DNA of 64,000 bases from Echinarachnius parma (GCA_037951105.1 JBAMJV010009669.1:62001-126000), one strand, 5' to 3'. Shown: positions 25,430 to 38,278, numbered from the stretch's first letter. Notes: generated from the sequence alone by a model not told the origin. Translations and numbers: made by a program.

Positions 25430-25790
25430 TATACTGTCTAGGGACTGTATCTTATTTGACCTGTGTCCTTATAAACCCATCTAGGACTGGTCTCAAAATA
25501 CATCAGCTGGGATCTATGGAGAATGCATGTTATACCAAAAGTAAATGTTGTAAAAGGGTTAAATCTAATTTTGCAACCAGACTCCATAATGAAAGTCGTG
25601 GGATTGCATCTTATTTGACCTGTGTCCTTTTACACCAGCTGGGATCTATTGAGAATGCATGTCATACCGAAAGTAAATGTTGTAAAAATGGTTACTTAAA
25701 ACTAAATGTAACCAGACTCCATAATGAAAGTCGTGGGATTTCATCTCATTCTGACCCTGTGTCCTTTCATCTCCAACTTTTGCTATAGCT
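25430..25790 (+). repeat. Two-plus tandem units of ~165 bp
   Basis: CTTATTTGACCTGTGTCCTT, CAGCTGGGATCTAT and CCAGACTCCATAATGAAAGT with CGTGGGATT recur. The 127-codon open frame across it is a repeat artefact. Confidence 0.8.
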
Positions 25791-26274
25791 CCTATTTCAA
25801 AATTGGAAACCAGGGAGTAATTATCTCCAAGAGAAATTCCTTGAATATATTTATCAAATGATTGTTACATGGAACTGCCCTTTTCTTTACTGCATCCAAA
25901 TAGAAGAGTACTGAAATTTCATTCTACAATGTATTTCGTCTCCTTCTACATGCATGCTACTCTACATGATCATTCCTTATCCACTTATTTTTGTCTCAAG
26001 TTTTTTTTTTTAAATCAAGAACCAATAAGTTTAGGAAATGTGTATCCACAAGTTAATCTCAAGTTTAAACCTAGGACCTATCTTATCAAACTTTCTTGGG
26101 GTGAGCTTGGCCGAGTAGGGATAAAAGGGATCATCACAGATGGAAGAGGCTGAGGAAGAGAGTGAGTTTGTTGACTAAATATTTTCATTTCAGATCAATG
26201 TCTATAAAGCTCTATTTATGCTGACAAGGAGAAAGCAAAAACGATTCTCCCAAATCTTCATTGGATAAGGCAAG

Positions 26275-26439
26275 GGCCCCGTTGCAGAAAGAGATACAAT
26301 CGATTGTAAGTTACGATTGATCGTAAGTCAGAAAATGTACGCATTTCAACCAATCAGATTTGCACATCTAGAACACGTGATCTGACTTACGATTAATTGC
26401 AACTTACCATCAATTGTATCTCTTTCTGCAACGGGGCCC
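26275..26439. repeat. 165-bp palindromic MITE (GGGCCCCGTTGCAGAAAGAG)
   Basis: The two halves are near-perfect inverted copies, from GGGCCCCGTTGCAGAAAGAG to its reverse complement at 26439. Same family as the hairpins at 11278 and 12533. Confidence 0.88.
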
Positions 26440-26904
26440 AGGAGTGACAGCAATTAAATAGTTAAATAGTTAAATAATTCTCCCAAACCTTCATCAGATA
26501 AAGTGCTTTAAAAGGAGTTACTACTACCTGGCCAAGCATAGTAACTCCTTCAATATACAGAGGTGCAATCAGTGCATGCCTTTCAGGCCAAGCTTAGTTC
26601 ACTGGAGAAGTTACCATGGTAACGAACCTCACATTCCATCTGTCATTTATGGGTCTGGTTTGGTACACAGTCATGGTCATGCTGGCTGGGCATATTGACC
26701 TTTGACCAATTTTACTGGCACTGTTTCACCCAAAACTCTCCAATCTCTGTCAAACAATCTCTTTCAACAGCGTGTTTGAACAGAGTGACATGTATATAAA
26801 TAGAATGTATAATTTCTCCTGCTCTTCCTTTAGGAATTAAGTAATTAATCACTCTTTTCAGACTTAAACCCAGATTTCTCCCGATTGTACCTGCTTAAAA
26901 TATA

Positions 26905-26990
26905 TTTGAATGAAAAATGCATGGGCTAGAACACTGGTTTAGCAATCCAGATGTCTTGAGTTTGATTCCCGGCGAAAGGTCATTTTTCAT
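26905..26990 (+). repeat. tRNA-like SINE fragment
   Basis: GGGCTAGAACACTGGTTTAG resembles a degraded A box, and GTTTGATTCCCGG 35 nt later is one change from the B-box consensus. No acceptor stem or cloverleaf is evident. Confidence 0.35.
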
Positions 26991-27106
26991 AGAAAATATA
27001 TTTCTGGTAATAATGTTGGGTCGGTTTGAATTTAAAATATAAATCTGGTATGAAAGGCACATAGAGGCCCCCTGCTGTACCTCTACAAACCTTCCTGGGG
27101 TGAAAT

Positions 27107-27936
27107 TAGCCTTTAGTCAAGGCTCTATATGGCTTGGAGATTCCCTATGCGATCGCGAGCTAGCTAGCTGTGAGAGAGCACGGGGTCAGCGAGCGATACG
27201 AACTGGCTCCATCGATATCGATGACTGGCTCCCATATAGAGCCTTTATGAACTTACCACGCAGTAATTTATTAATGAGATGAAAACATTAACGAATCAGA
27301 TCGCTAGATGCGGGTAACCTCTGCCTGACCCGGGGCCTAATACACGAGTATTGCCGTGGCGTGTTCCATCATGTATCAAGGGGTTTATTTAGTATCAGAC
27401 ATTAATATTATGATTACTATTCTAATGATCAAATATGAGATACATCAGAGTAAAACTGAAGCATAAAAATATCCTTTTTTGTATCCATATCAAATCTCAC
27501 CTCTTTATTTTACAAGAAAGCAACATATTTTGAAATGACGTACCCTATTCATGTAATGGATGCGTCCTTATCGACGGTTTAACATGTACGGCCAGATAGA
27601 GCGCTCTGTGTACGGCCTACGCTAGTATGTTGCGGAGACCCTCTAACAACCAGTAACCGTGTATTGTGCAAGTAAGCGTGTTTAGTTTTACTTGGTTTTA
27701 CTATGAAGCTTGATTGTGTGTCTAAACAAAGACTAACACTCGCAAACGGCTGATCTACCAAACTTGGTAGATGAATATTCGTTATTTAATAGGTTTACAT
27801 TAGAAATAAACAACAACCAATGTGCAAAGAAAGAAAGACTCTCGCGGTACCCGCTCGATGTGTTCGCTTCGCTCACACTCCGCTCGCTCCGCTCGCGAAA
27901 TTGTGCATATAGCGTGAGAGTCTTGACGAAAGACTA
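27107..27936. mobile_element. 830-bp element with 8-9-bp target duplication (hAT- or Mutator-like)
   Basis: It sits inside the repeat phrase GGGTGAAATGGGCTG: GGGTGAAAT occurs just before 27107 and again just after 27936. Ends TAGCCTTTAGTCAAG and CTTGACGAAAGACTA are inverted (13 of 15). A hairpin lies just inside each end: AAGGCTCTATATGG against CCATATAGAGCCTT (27119-27245), and AAGACTCTCGCG against its partner (27836-27926). No transposase. Confidence 0.78.
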
Positions 27937-28516
27937 GGGTGAAATGGGCTTTATCCCACTGCTGCCCCACCGCTACTTGGCAGGTGCCTACATCAACCCA
28001 GCAGCACACTTGACAGCAAGTATTCACAACTCACAGGGAGAATATAACCAAGGAGGTATGAGATTTCTTATCCCTCCTTGATTGATATAACATTTTACAA
28101 CACACATAAAGCCCAGCGCTGAATTTACATTTGCCAAGATACACATAATACTTCTAATATGGCCATCCCATTAAATAACACTCTTTTAAATTAAATTTTG
28201 GTCAGTGTGAAAGGCACATAGAGGCACCCTGCTGTACCTCTACACACTTTCCTGGGGTGAAATGGGCTGTACCCCAGCTGCTGCCTGGCAGGTGCCTACA
28301 TCAACCCAGCAGTTGACTTGACAGAGTGTTTATCACTATTCACACACCAAGAATATTATATGTTACGTACATGTACAATGCATGCATGTGGCAAGGCCAA
28401 GTCCTGAATTCATGTTTGCTTAATGTACTTTTATGGGCAGGCATAATATTCACACACCATGCAAGAATATATAAATTTACAACCCATAACATGTCCAACA
28501 CTGAATTTACATTTAA

Positions 28517-28922
28517 AGGGTACCACCACCCAAAAATAATATTCTTGTAAAAATGAAAGGTAACGTTTAGTAGTCCTTTCCATAAACAAGTTCAAAAAAA
28601 TATGTTTTGATAAAAAATATGTATAATTGGAGAACGCATCACCATTCTAAAGCATGCATTCATGGGTCTGCATGTACGAAGACTACCTTTGTCCAGTGCG
28701 AACAAATCGTCTGGGATTCTATCGTCTCCAAACGTACGCGTGAATAGAATTGGCGCACTCACAAATGTTTGGCGCGTACGGAACCAAGATCTAATAATGG
28801 TTCCATAAGTGGTGGTAACTAATTGCATCGTTTATAAATTACAAAATGTTGGGTATCTATTTGATATCACAAAACGGTACCAAAACATAGATTATGTATT
28901 GTTCCTTGCCTGGTGGTCCCCT
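28517..28922. mobile_element. 406-bp TTAA-flanked MITE (AGGGTACCACCACC)
   Basis: TTAAAGGGTACCACCACCC on the left and GCCTGGTGGTCCCCTTTAA on the right, with TTAA at 28513 and 28923. It interrupts a tandem unit (GAATTTACATT ... ACACATAGTACAATTTT) whose uninterrupted relative is at 29255-29290. Confidence 0.82.
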
Positions 28923-29300
28923 TTAACGATATTACACATAGTACAATTTTCCCCCTAAAACTATCCCATACCATTTAACATATCACGGTACTCCTTCGAA
29001 GCCCAATTTTTGTTGCAAATTTTAAAAATTTTCATAATATATTTGGTATGAAAGGCACACGTACAAATTTCCTGGTGTGAAATGGGCTGTACCCCACTGC
29101 TGCTTGGCAGGTGCCTACATCAACTCAGCAGCAGACTTGACAGCAAGTATATTTATAACCATTATTCACACAGCAAGAATATCATACTCACAACACACAG
29201 GGGAGAATATATAATATGATATTTTACAATCATAGCAAGCCCAGCGCTGAATGAACATTCCCCAAGAAACACATCTAGTACAATTTTGTTCCTACAACTA

Positions 29301-30475
29301 TCCCATGGACTTTACACAATAACAAATATCAAGCTGAAATGGTAGTTTTGAATGAGGCACAGTAACACTGTACATAAGAAAAACATTGACTTTGGGGGAG
29401 AGATTCACATCTACACGTACACAGTAAATAACCGGTGGGGAAATCCACGGTTCTCGTTCAAGTACGTGTGTCATGTTTGATCTTCTGTAGATTTCGAGGT
29501 AACTCTCCTTTATTGCTCTGAAATGGAGATAGTAGTTACTCTATATTGTCATCAAACATTGATAAAGGTCATGCGAGCTATCGTCCATTATTAGAAGCAA
29601 TATTATATTTTGAATAGAGTAGACTAACTTTGTATGTTATGTACAGGCATAACTGATGGACAACTAAATGTTTACCAATAAATGTTTAAAATGCCAGAAA
29701 AGGTGTTGCTTGCAATACTATCAACTTGTGATTGTGACATTAAAATATTCATATTTCAAATAAATTATGACTGCTTATGAACATAATGTATGTACTCCAT
29801 ATGTTTGCAATGATAATTTATTCAGGGACAGGTTCTCATTTAAAACAATTTCAAATCGGCAGATGAGACAGAGTGAGAAGGGAGTTATTTTCTGATGTAT
29901 GATTATTTCAAATTTTGGGGATATTTATAAAAAATATCAGGGAGATAAGTTTGGTCTCTACATGGATTCTAAACACTCAACATGCATGATTATCTCACAA
30001 GTATAAAAGAAAATGACATAGCTCCCTTGACTTTTACAACCAACAAATTCTAATCAGATTCAATATACATGTAGGGCCCCAGCTTACGATCCTAGCAGAA
30101 TCTTCACTGGAGGCAAAATAACCAAACAGATCTAATCATAAATGTGCACATCAATCATTTGTGGAATACTTTCCAATCGAATGCCCATAGTGGCCAGTGA
30201 CATTGATATCACAGCTCGCACGAACCACGGGGATGGAATTTTTCTGAGGACCATCAGAGTTTGTATCGTTGCTCGTCTGTCCCCTCGAGTAGCGATAATC
30301 AAATTTTATTTCTCTGGCATGTCACGCAACGAGTGTAATGTTATTAGCCTTTGTGGGTACTGGTACTCAAGGTACAGAGCTCAGTTGAGGTCTATATGGA
30401 GAGTGTGTGCTATTCCATAATCAAATTGTCTTCAAACGGTTACTAATGGACTGCGAGGAATTATATAATATACAT
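29301..30475. other. No gene recognised
   Basis: AT-rich sequence. The open frame at 30142-30420 overlaps a segment whose second, diverged copy is at 31350-31445 (GTCTGTCCCCTC ... GCGATAATC), indicating a duplicated non-coding segment rather than a gene. Confidence 0.45.
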
Positions 30476-30477
30476 AC

Positions 30478-30671
30478 ATACAGTCAAACCTGTCTCAGTG
30501 GTCATGTATCTATAGCAGCCAACCTGCCTGTAATGGCCACCAACGGTGAACCCCTGCTCCAAAGAACTGTGTTATGGAACCTGTCAACAGAGGTCACCTG
30601 TCTACAGTGGCCACTTTTCTTGTTTCATTTTTAGGAGGTCACTATGTATGTATACACAGGTTTGACTGTAT
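30478..30671. mobile_element. MITE, GTCAAACCTGT family (copy 3)
   Basis: TACAGTCAAACCTGTCTCAG and CACAGGTTTGACTGTATA are clear inverted ends with TA borders. The interior matches 7979-8165 (CTATAGCAGCCAACCTGC). Confidence 0.78.
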
Positions 30672-30904
30672 ATTCAACAATGACTTTATACAAGTAGAGC
30701 TCTACATACAATGTGTAATCCATATAATGTGTTTGCATTTATGACAATGGACACACACAACTTCTAATTAGAAAGCGCTCTAATTCCAATCATAAATCCA
30801 GCAATACAATTTCCGCCCATGGATATAGAATGGCTACTGACACAAAACCATAGTATAGCCAGAGATATGAAATTTCTCTCTGAATTTGTGTTGTCATCAG
30901 TTGT

Positions 30905-31352
30905 GTAGCATAGTTGGACTGATTGGGGAGGCACACACATTATTGGAGGGGGGGGGGGGGCAGGGGGAGGGGATGCCAGAAACTGGGGGTCCAGGGGGCG
31001 GTAGCCCCCTTGCGGGGTTGCAGGGGCAGCGCCCTTGCCCCATAGCAGCGCCCCTGCAGGAAAATTTTGCAGTTTTTAGTAACATGATGGATAGGTTTTG
31101 ATTGTAATTTGTAATTACGGACACGTTTGTCGATCAAAAAAAACAAAAAACAAAAAAAACAAAAAAAAAACAAATTTTATAAAAAATCTGGATTTCCGTC
31201 AAAATCTAGAAAACTTACCTGGGGATGCCTTATATTTTGTCTCAAATTTGCTCCTAATGTTTTTTGTATTGCTTTTGTCAAATTTTGAGGGGAGGGGGAG
31301 GGGAGGCACGCCCCCCCCCCCCCTGTGCCCCCTGTAGCTATGCCACTGGTCG
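30905..31352. mobile_element. Poly-G/poly-C bounded insertion with GCCACTGG end
   Basis: GTAGCATAGTTGGACTG ... CACACATTATTGG with poly-G on the left, and poly-C with GTAGCTATGCCACTGG on the right. It is similar in plan to 20150-20432 (CACACGCATTATTGG there). It has an A-rich internal stretch and no coding; proline- and glycine-rich frames here are artefacts of the tracts. Confidence 0.55.
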
Positions 31353-31861
31353 TCATCCTCTGTACGTCTGTCCCCTCTAGGAGACCGTACATGTAGGAGC
31401 GATAATCCAATTTTGTTCATCTTGCATGTCATGCATCGAGCGTAATAAATACTCTGAATCAATACCTCTGAGCGACGTGAGGGAAAACTAGGGATGGAAG
31501 AATGATCAGCAAAAAGTTATTTTTTTCTTCACAAACGTGCTGAGTGCAATGGATATGAAATCTGATCAATAAGCTACACTCGATATTATGTAATTAAATC
31601 ACTCTCAATCTACTCAGAAAAGAATCAGTTTTGATCAGGAATATAGCTTATGTAGCTAGATTCAACGTTGATAACACTCTAAAGCAACAGGCAAACTATC
31701 TGTAATTTCACTGAAGTAGCCTACATACATCATGTACATGGAGTTGATTTTTTAAGCAGCACCTGGGTTTTAAATATGCAAGTCTAAAATAGAAACACCC
31801 CCTCCCCTCCCACAAAGTGTGCCAAGACTACCAGGCGCCAAGGCAGGTAATCAGTTAATCA

Positions 31862-32180
31862 CCTTAGACTAAAAGTTCTGCAAGAGATAGTCCAGGCTCA
31901 GATTGGGCACACTGATAGGGATCGTCCCTGTCAACTCATATTTAGGATAACAACCCTTACAACCCCTGCTACTCTTTAAACTAATCGCCCTTGCTGTGTA
32001 TGACTTGACAGACCTGTCCTTTTGTTACTTAAAGGTCCCATACCAATCTTGGAATTCTGCTTCTATAGACCTTATACTAAAAGTTCTGCAAGAGATAGTC
32101 CAGGCTCAGATTGAACACACTGATAGGGATCCTCCCTGTCTTAAAGGTCCCATGCCAATCTTGGAATTCCGATAACAATG
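31862..32180 (+). repeat. Tandem duplication, ~207-bp period
   Basis: ACTAAAAGTTCTGCAAGAGA then TAGTCCAGGCTCAGATTG ... CACACTGATAGGGATC recurs at 31868 and about 32076, and AAAGGTCCCAT-CCAATCTTGG follows each copy. Confidence 0.88.
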
Positions 32181-33285
32181 TCCTCAGACCTGGTAATTGC
32201 TATAAAAAATCAATGCCATTAAAAAACCATTTTGATGCATCTGAAGTTGTGCATTTTTTCTTTCTTTTCAATATAAAGTGAAATGATTACAAATGAGCCA
32301 TAACTGGCTCCTCCATAAAGGTGCACTCACACTTTGCATCTGTAGGATCTGTTGGATATTTAATTGCTAACATTGTTATCTTACTGCGAGTTCTACATGT
32401 ATGTCTAATCTTTGCATGTATTCAAACACGTTGCATGATATAATTGTGCACCATACATGTACACCAATTTGTGCACTTTGAGGTTTATATAGATAGCTGT
32501 GGTGGGGCTTTAATCTAATTTTTCTTGATGTTTTGCATATAGACTGGGTAAAATAATTTTGTAGGCCTATACGTCAAGCAACAAACTCCTTGTCTCATCA
32601 AACTAATTACCCTTGCTAGGATCTATCCTGGCTCAGTGCACCTGTTCAGACTTCAACCTACAGTCATAATATCCCCACTCCTCCTTACAACACAAGTACA
32701 TGATGTACCAGTTCCCATCCCTAAAAGTACAAAATGTAGATCAATGCCTAAATGATTTAAATGTTCTATTTCAGAAAGACGGAGTTTGCATGACATGGCT
32801 ATTTCTGGTTCAAACCTTTATATATTCTAAAATCATTTTCAAACAAAATTTTGCCTGTCTAATAGAACTAGAAGTAGAAGTAAGTTGTTCTCCGTGCTCA
32901 GTATATTTTTCTTCATTCTATCGTTTTGTATTAAACTGGAGTGGAGAAGGTCAGTAGGATCAAGCGGATTATGGGGATAATCCCATTACAAACATGAGTA
33001 ATCCCATGCCATACACTCTTGTGAGTAAACAAAACATTGTGGACATTATGTAATCATGACATGCACTAATCATGGGTTTCATGAATTTTCTAGATATAGG
33101 TATAATGTACATGTAGGTCACAATGAAAGAAGTACCTTGAATATAACACAATGGTTCTGTCCTGTCATAATACAAGATTATCAAACTTGTATTTACATTG
33201 GTGTGCTGCAACTTGGTACTTGTAACTTCAAACTAGAACAAAACCTAATGATTATATAAAACAATACAATACAATTATTACATGT
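32181..33285. other. No gene recognised
   Basis: AT-rich sequence with scattered short open frames and no supported exon. A weak relative of the preceding repeat is near 32595-32650. Confidence 0.45.
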
Positions 33286-33288
33286 ATA

Positions 33289-33390
33289 TTAACCCACTCA
33301 GAGTCAGGACTGGTCCCGGAAATACTCGGGCTAGGGTCTATGGAGAATGCATGTTATAGCAAAATCAATCAGTCCTGAATGCCATGGGTT
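33289..33390. mobile_element. TTAACCCA mini-element (relative of 6885)
   Basis: TTAACCCACTCAGAGTCAGG, then AATACTCGGGCTAG and GAATGCATGTTATAGCAAAA, closely matching 6881-6969. The right TTAA is lost to a substitution. Confidence 0.6.
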
Positions 33391-33847
33391 CAAACCTATG
33401 GCAGTTGAATGTAATTTCTTTCGTATAAATCTCATCTAGAAGTAAGCTGGCAAGTACATTTTCTGTTTGGGCAGGTAAAATTTGAATATTAAAGATTGTA
33501 CTTTACTACTCTTGCCTGAATGGGCCAGTAGATCCAAAAGTCAACAGTGGATGAGATTGATCAATTATGTTTGATAATTTCAGCCATGAGGTTACATCAC
33601 GCATCATATGGCAAAAGACATTGAAAAGACAAACAGATTGCGAACGTGAACATCATGGTCCTGAGTCCTGACTGACCAAAACGTGAAATCAATAAACTGC
33701 CAGCAGCAAACACAATTATCAAGGGCATGGACTGGGGAAATTATACAATGTACTGTATAATACAGTTCCACCTTCCTTTCTCTCTTTCTCTCTTTCTACA
33801 TTCTTTACTTGAATAACCCTATCACTAACGAGCTTCATATACGTACA

Positions 33848-34001
33848 GTACAGTAAAACCTATGAAAAGTGGCCACTGTAGACAGGTAACCTCTATTAAT
33901 AGACCGGTTCCATAACATTGATTTTCTCTGCAGGCTATCAGATTTGATGGCCTATATAGGGATGTTGGCTTCTATATTGACAGGTGGCCACTAAGGCAGG
34001 T
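33848..34001. mobile_element. MITE, GTCAAACCTGT family (copy 4)
   Basis: TACAGTAAAACCTATGAAAA on the left and GGCAGGTTGACTGTACA on the right, with AAGTGGCCACTGTAGACAGG inside. More diverged than copy 3. Confidence 0.65.
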
Positions 34002-34004
34002 TGA

Positions 34005-35340
34005 CTGTACACATCAATGCTGAAATGCAAATTTAAAATCCCAAATAAATACAATTACATGTGAAAATGTAAATAAATGTAAACATAATGTACCTTGATA
34101 AATACCTAGCCGATATGAAGTCAATTATGAGCATTATGGCAGGTGTGTGTTGTTCAAATATAATCTTTTCTGAATGAAAAGGATATAATGAAAATAAAAT
34201 GGCTATTTTTATACCATGGAGTCTTTTGTAACAAGTGGCCACACCCCGTGCATTTTTGTTCACTGTTTGTAAAAACTGTGAAAAGCACAACCTTCACAAA
34301 TTGTTTGTATTTGAAATGGTCGCAAGAAAAAAGTTTTAGTCTTCAAAATTTTAACCTTAACACATTGTTTGAACAAAAGTGAATATTTTTGTCAAGTAAA
34401 TGCTGCCTTGAAAAAGGTGTCTACACCACAGGGTTACATAGAGGAGTGGTGCGTGTATGCGTTAAAGGCAATTTCTAGTATCAATTCTTTTCGCATTTCC
34501 TGATTTTTTATTTAGTTTTTATTTGTGCGTGTTATGAGCATATTGCATTTATTATTTACCTAGCTCAAAAACGTAAATTCATGTTTCATGTCAAATCGTG
34601 TTTGCTCAAATTTGAGCAAATTGTCAAAAATTTTTGCCCTTAGCAAAAATTTGATTAAAGGGGCCCCAATATTCACATCCAAATTTAAAGCAATTTCTAG
34701 CATTGTCTTGAACCCTCACTACAAGTACTGTACAGAACAGTATCTTTAATATTGATTTCGAGGTAATTTCTGTCTCGGTGAAATTCTCCTGTGCATGTAT
34801 ACATTTTAAGTAAAGTACATGTACTTGATCCACCGTACGTACTAGCTTTACAGTGGAGACGTTTGCGCAATCAGTTCTGCTCGAATTCCCCTTATCAGAT
34901 ACACGCTACCGACAATAATTTGAAGTAATTCAGCTGCGACGTTCACGGTAACGATAATCTGATTTTCCGAAGCAAGCGTTAGTGCACAAAGCGTAAATGT
35001 ACACAGTGTACTGTAAGCACGTACTGCAGCCTCCATATTTTGAAGGCGACTGAGCGTGACTGCTTCACTAAAAGTCTGCTAGTATATCGTCGTCGGGTGA
35101 GAGTGAGAAGGCCGCTAAGTCACTTTTTGCCCTTCAGAAATAATTAATATAATCTTGTTCAAACCTAATTCAGCTCTCTTTTTTTAAATGATAAATATCC
35201 CCCAAACTAGACAAAATTATTATGTGAAATTTTAGGACCACATATGGAAGAGTTAATTAGACGTTCAAGATTGTAGCAGAACTCAATTCAGCCAAAAATT
35301 GACATAAAATGCCCTTCTCACTTGAGGATATTATGAAATT
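34005..35340. other. No gene recognised
   Basis: AT-rich; open frames are short and lack splice context. A CpG-richer patch at 34850-35110 has no recognisable exon. Confidence 0.4.
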
Positions 35341-35344
35341 GCTT

Positions 35345-35580
35345 CCATGCTTATGAATTGTGGATGATATGGCTATAATAGATATTTAAATACCCTTTTG
35401 GTAATATAATATTCATGATCAGCGCATGAAGTTAATTAGGCTACAGTATTCAATTTTCCCTCGCTTATGAATAGTTGATGATATTACTATAATATGACTT
35501 TAAATACTCTTTTTGTAATACAATATTTACGATCAGTGCATACTAAAAAGTAATTAGGTACAGTGTAGGATACCATTATA
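35345..35580 (+). repeat. Tandem duplication, ~118-bp period
   Basis: GCTTATGAAT ... GATGATAT ... CTATAATA ... TTTAAATAC ... GATCAG-GCAT ... TAATTAGG recurs at 35349 and 35463. Confidence 0.75.
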
Positions 35581-35694
35581 ATGCAAGCCTCCACACTTAT
35601 TAAAAAAAATTCTAGTTCCAGTTCAATGCAAAACCATTTTCATATTGTTTGTTTAATGCAGCCAGCTAAAATATATTTCTAAGAACATATTTCA

Positions 35695-36065
35695 ATTTGG
35701 ATCAAGGTCTTGATGGGGGGGGGGGGGGGGGGGGGTGGTTCCTAACCTTGGTTTCATGAATAACAAAAAGGGTAAAAAACTACACAACTTGATCTGATCA
35801 GCTACAGTAGCAAATCCCATCAACACAAGGTACACTCTCTGGCACAATGGAACACTAACAGGGCAGGCTAAGGTAGCAATCAAGGCCTTAAATGGGTGGG
35901 GGAGGCAGTGGTTCCTGACCTTGGTTTCATGAGTAACACAAAAGGATCAGAAACTCCTTTACAACCTCATCTGATCAGCAAGCAAGCCATCTAACAAAAG
36001 GCACACTCGATCGGACGCTGGCCCAAAGGAAATGGGGCAAGCTAAAGGTGGTAATGAGACACTCG
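35695..36065 (+). repeat. Tandem duplication, ~180-bp period, with poly-G tract
   Basis: ATCAAGG ... TGGTTCCTAACCTTGGTTTC ... ATCTGATCAGC ... AAGG-ACACTC recurs starting at 35699 and 35878. A run of about 20 G (35715-35735) lies in the first unit. Confidence 0.8.
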
Positions 36066-37960
36066 GTTGAGGGGGGACAGGGGAGCTTAGTCCCACTTAC
36101 TCATTTTCCTGTTTGCCTAGATCTCTCTAAATTCACACCACCACATAACCCTTCCCGGAGTCCCCAAACCCTATTATAGATTTGTTTGTGACATTAACAA
36201 TTGGAATTATGATCCCCTTTAAGCACTTTGCAGTTCTATAAAGGCCTCATGATTTTTTTCTTCTTCATATTTGAACCATCTGGTTTGGTTGGCAGTTTGT
36301 TGATATAAAATATTTATGCAGAAAATTCAATACTGCTTGCCTGCCAAAATGTGAGTCTGTGTCCAATAATCAATTTCTCAAAATAAATCAGTGTGACTTT
36401 TAAAAATATCTTCTACACCACATAATCCCCTTCCGCTACCATCATTTCTTTGACATTTCAAGCTTCATCGCAGTTTCTTGCATTTGAAACTTGTATCTGA
36501 GTAATCTGTTATCTTGCTGGATATTTCTGATGAAATGGATTCAATTTGAAACTATGTGTCTGCCAACTGTAACTATACATTTCTCAAAATTAACAAATAT
36601 TACCTTCCATATCAAAATTAACCCCCCTCTCTCTTCCCAATACTCCTAGTCCTATCACTTTGGTAATCTACAATCCCTCCACCCTAATACGACTTTTGCA
36701 TCTGGTGTATATTTGATGATGCATATAATTCAATACCGCATGTCTGCCGACTGGAACCAATAATCAATTTTTCTCAAAATAAACCAATCTGACTCTCAAA
36801 TCTATATAATTATTCTGAATGTTTCATTTGGCTAGCTGCTCGCGGATGGAAAATTGGAAACATTTTTTTCTCTCCCAGCTACATGTATATTTAGCCATTT
36901 GTAAATGACTATGGTGGCTAATGAATACATTTTCTATGATGTAGATTGTATATATTTGATCATACATTTTTATAGATCATATATATTTCATATTTATAAT
37001 CTAGATTAAATTGTATTTGTACTTGTAGATTGTCTGTGTATTCAGCCAAAAGTATTATCTTTTGATTTGTAAGCAAGTTCTTCCATGAATATTTCCTCAA
37101 TGTTATGACAAGAGTAATAATAATTGTAGATGTCTTGGGAGATGGACTGAAACTGAAAGCATGGACCTAGTAGGGTCCATGTTGAAAGCGATCAAATGAA
37201 TTGAGGGTGTGTTAACTTTAACAAATTCTCTTGAAGATTTTGCAATCCCCATAGAGTTAATACAGTTAATACAGGTTCCCGTAGGCGATAGGTTGATATT
37301 ATTATAATTTGAAAGTTCTCCTTGTTCAAAGTAATTATGACCAATCAAATCAATTTATAATAACTTTCGCTTTCTATAATGATGCTATTGCCAAGGGATC
37401 TTACTTGCTATCACAGACTCATAATTACTAGAAAGGGAGAAGATATTACTTTTCATTATTTCATTATTTTATTATTTTGTCCTCTAAAGAAGAATAACCC
37501 TGTCTCAGCTCTCTGTATGCATGTTTGTACTCTGCATGAAAAGTCTGTACAAGCATGTAATTATTCCACTTAAATTTGTATTTAATTCAAGGCTATAAGA
37601 TAATGCATTTTTCTTTAAACAATAGCTCAAGAATGTTCAGGATCAATCCTGCGTACGTTCATGAGCATACACACTTACCGTACTGCATCTTCCATTTGTT
37701 TTGTTTTGGTAGAATTATAGCCGGGGGTTATATAAAGTCTACTGTCAAGTCGCATCTAACGCGGAATTCCATTACTTAATCATGAGCATTATTTTGAACC
37801 CCCAAGCTAAGGTATAGTACCCAGCGTGGGTAATAAATCTTCTAAATTGGAGAGATAGAGGGAAGCTTCATTCTAGATAACACTCAATATATTAACGGAA
37901 TGCTCCAATTCCCTTAGCATCATTAACTATGTTAATTTGGAGAGCCTCCGCTATATGCAT
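36066..37960. other. No gene; weak repeats
   Basis: Degenerate phrases such as AATAATCAATTT-CTCAAAATAAA recur at 36366 and 36762. A reversed TTAACCCATTGCC-family fragment lies at 37235-37295. No exon supported. Confidence 0.45.
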
Positions 37961-37961
37961 T

Positions 37962-38278
37962 ATTAATCCATTGCCTATGGTAACCTGGTGGACCCCTGTA
38001 TTAACTCTACAGGGATTTGCAAAATCTAGTAGGGAACAGGTTAACCCATTGCCTACTGGAACCTGGTGGGCCCTGTATTAACTCTATGTGGATTGCAACA
38101 TCTAGTAGGGAACAGGTTAACCCATTGCCTACATGTACGGGAACCTGGTGGGCCCTGTATTAACTCTATGGGGATTGCAACATCTAGTAGGGAACAGGTT
38201 AATACATTGCCTACAGGAACCTGGTGGGTCCGGTATTAACTCTACAGGGTTTAGAAAATCTAGTAGGGAACAGGTTAA
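37962..38278 (+). repeat. Four-copy minisatellite of the TTAACCCATTGCCTA unit (76-83 bp)
   Basis: Each unit runs CATTGCCTA ... GAACCTGGTGGGCCCTGTAT TAACTCTA ... ATCTAGTAGGGAACAGGTTAA. Single copies or fragments of the same unit are dispersed at 16418, 24235, 38455, 40258, 47375 and 59406, all tending to start or end at TTAA. Confidence 0.9.

Larger units (their letters stand above)
27040..29300 (+). repeat. Tandem repeat block split by two transposons
   Basis: The unit GAAAGGCACATAGAGG ... CCTGGGGTGAAATGGGCTG ... CAGGTGCCTACATCAAC ... CCCAGCGCTGAA recurs at 27050 (partial), 27938, 28205 and 29048. The first unit is split by the element at 27107 and another by the element at 28517, so the original units can be reconstructed and the insertions recognised. 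Confidence 0.8.

Noticed and set aside
25405..25788. 127-codon plus-strand open frame
   Set aside because: It spans a ~165-bp tandem repeat; the protein repeats only because the DNA does.
30886..31462. Pro/Gly-rich open frames on both strands
   Set aside because: Produced by poly-G and poly-C tracts inside a repeat insertion.
37962..38278. Regular repeats with spacer-like spacing (CRISPR-like appearance)
   Set aside because: Units are contiguous and degenerate throughout, with no unique spacers; it is a eukaryotic minisatellite.
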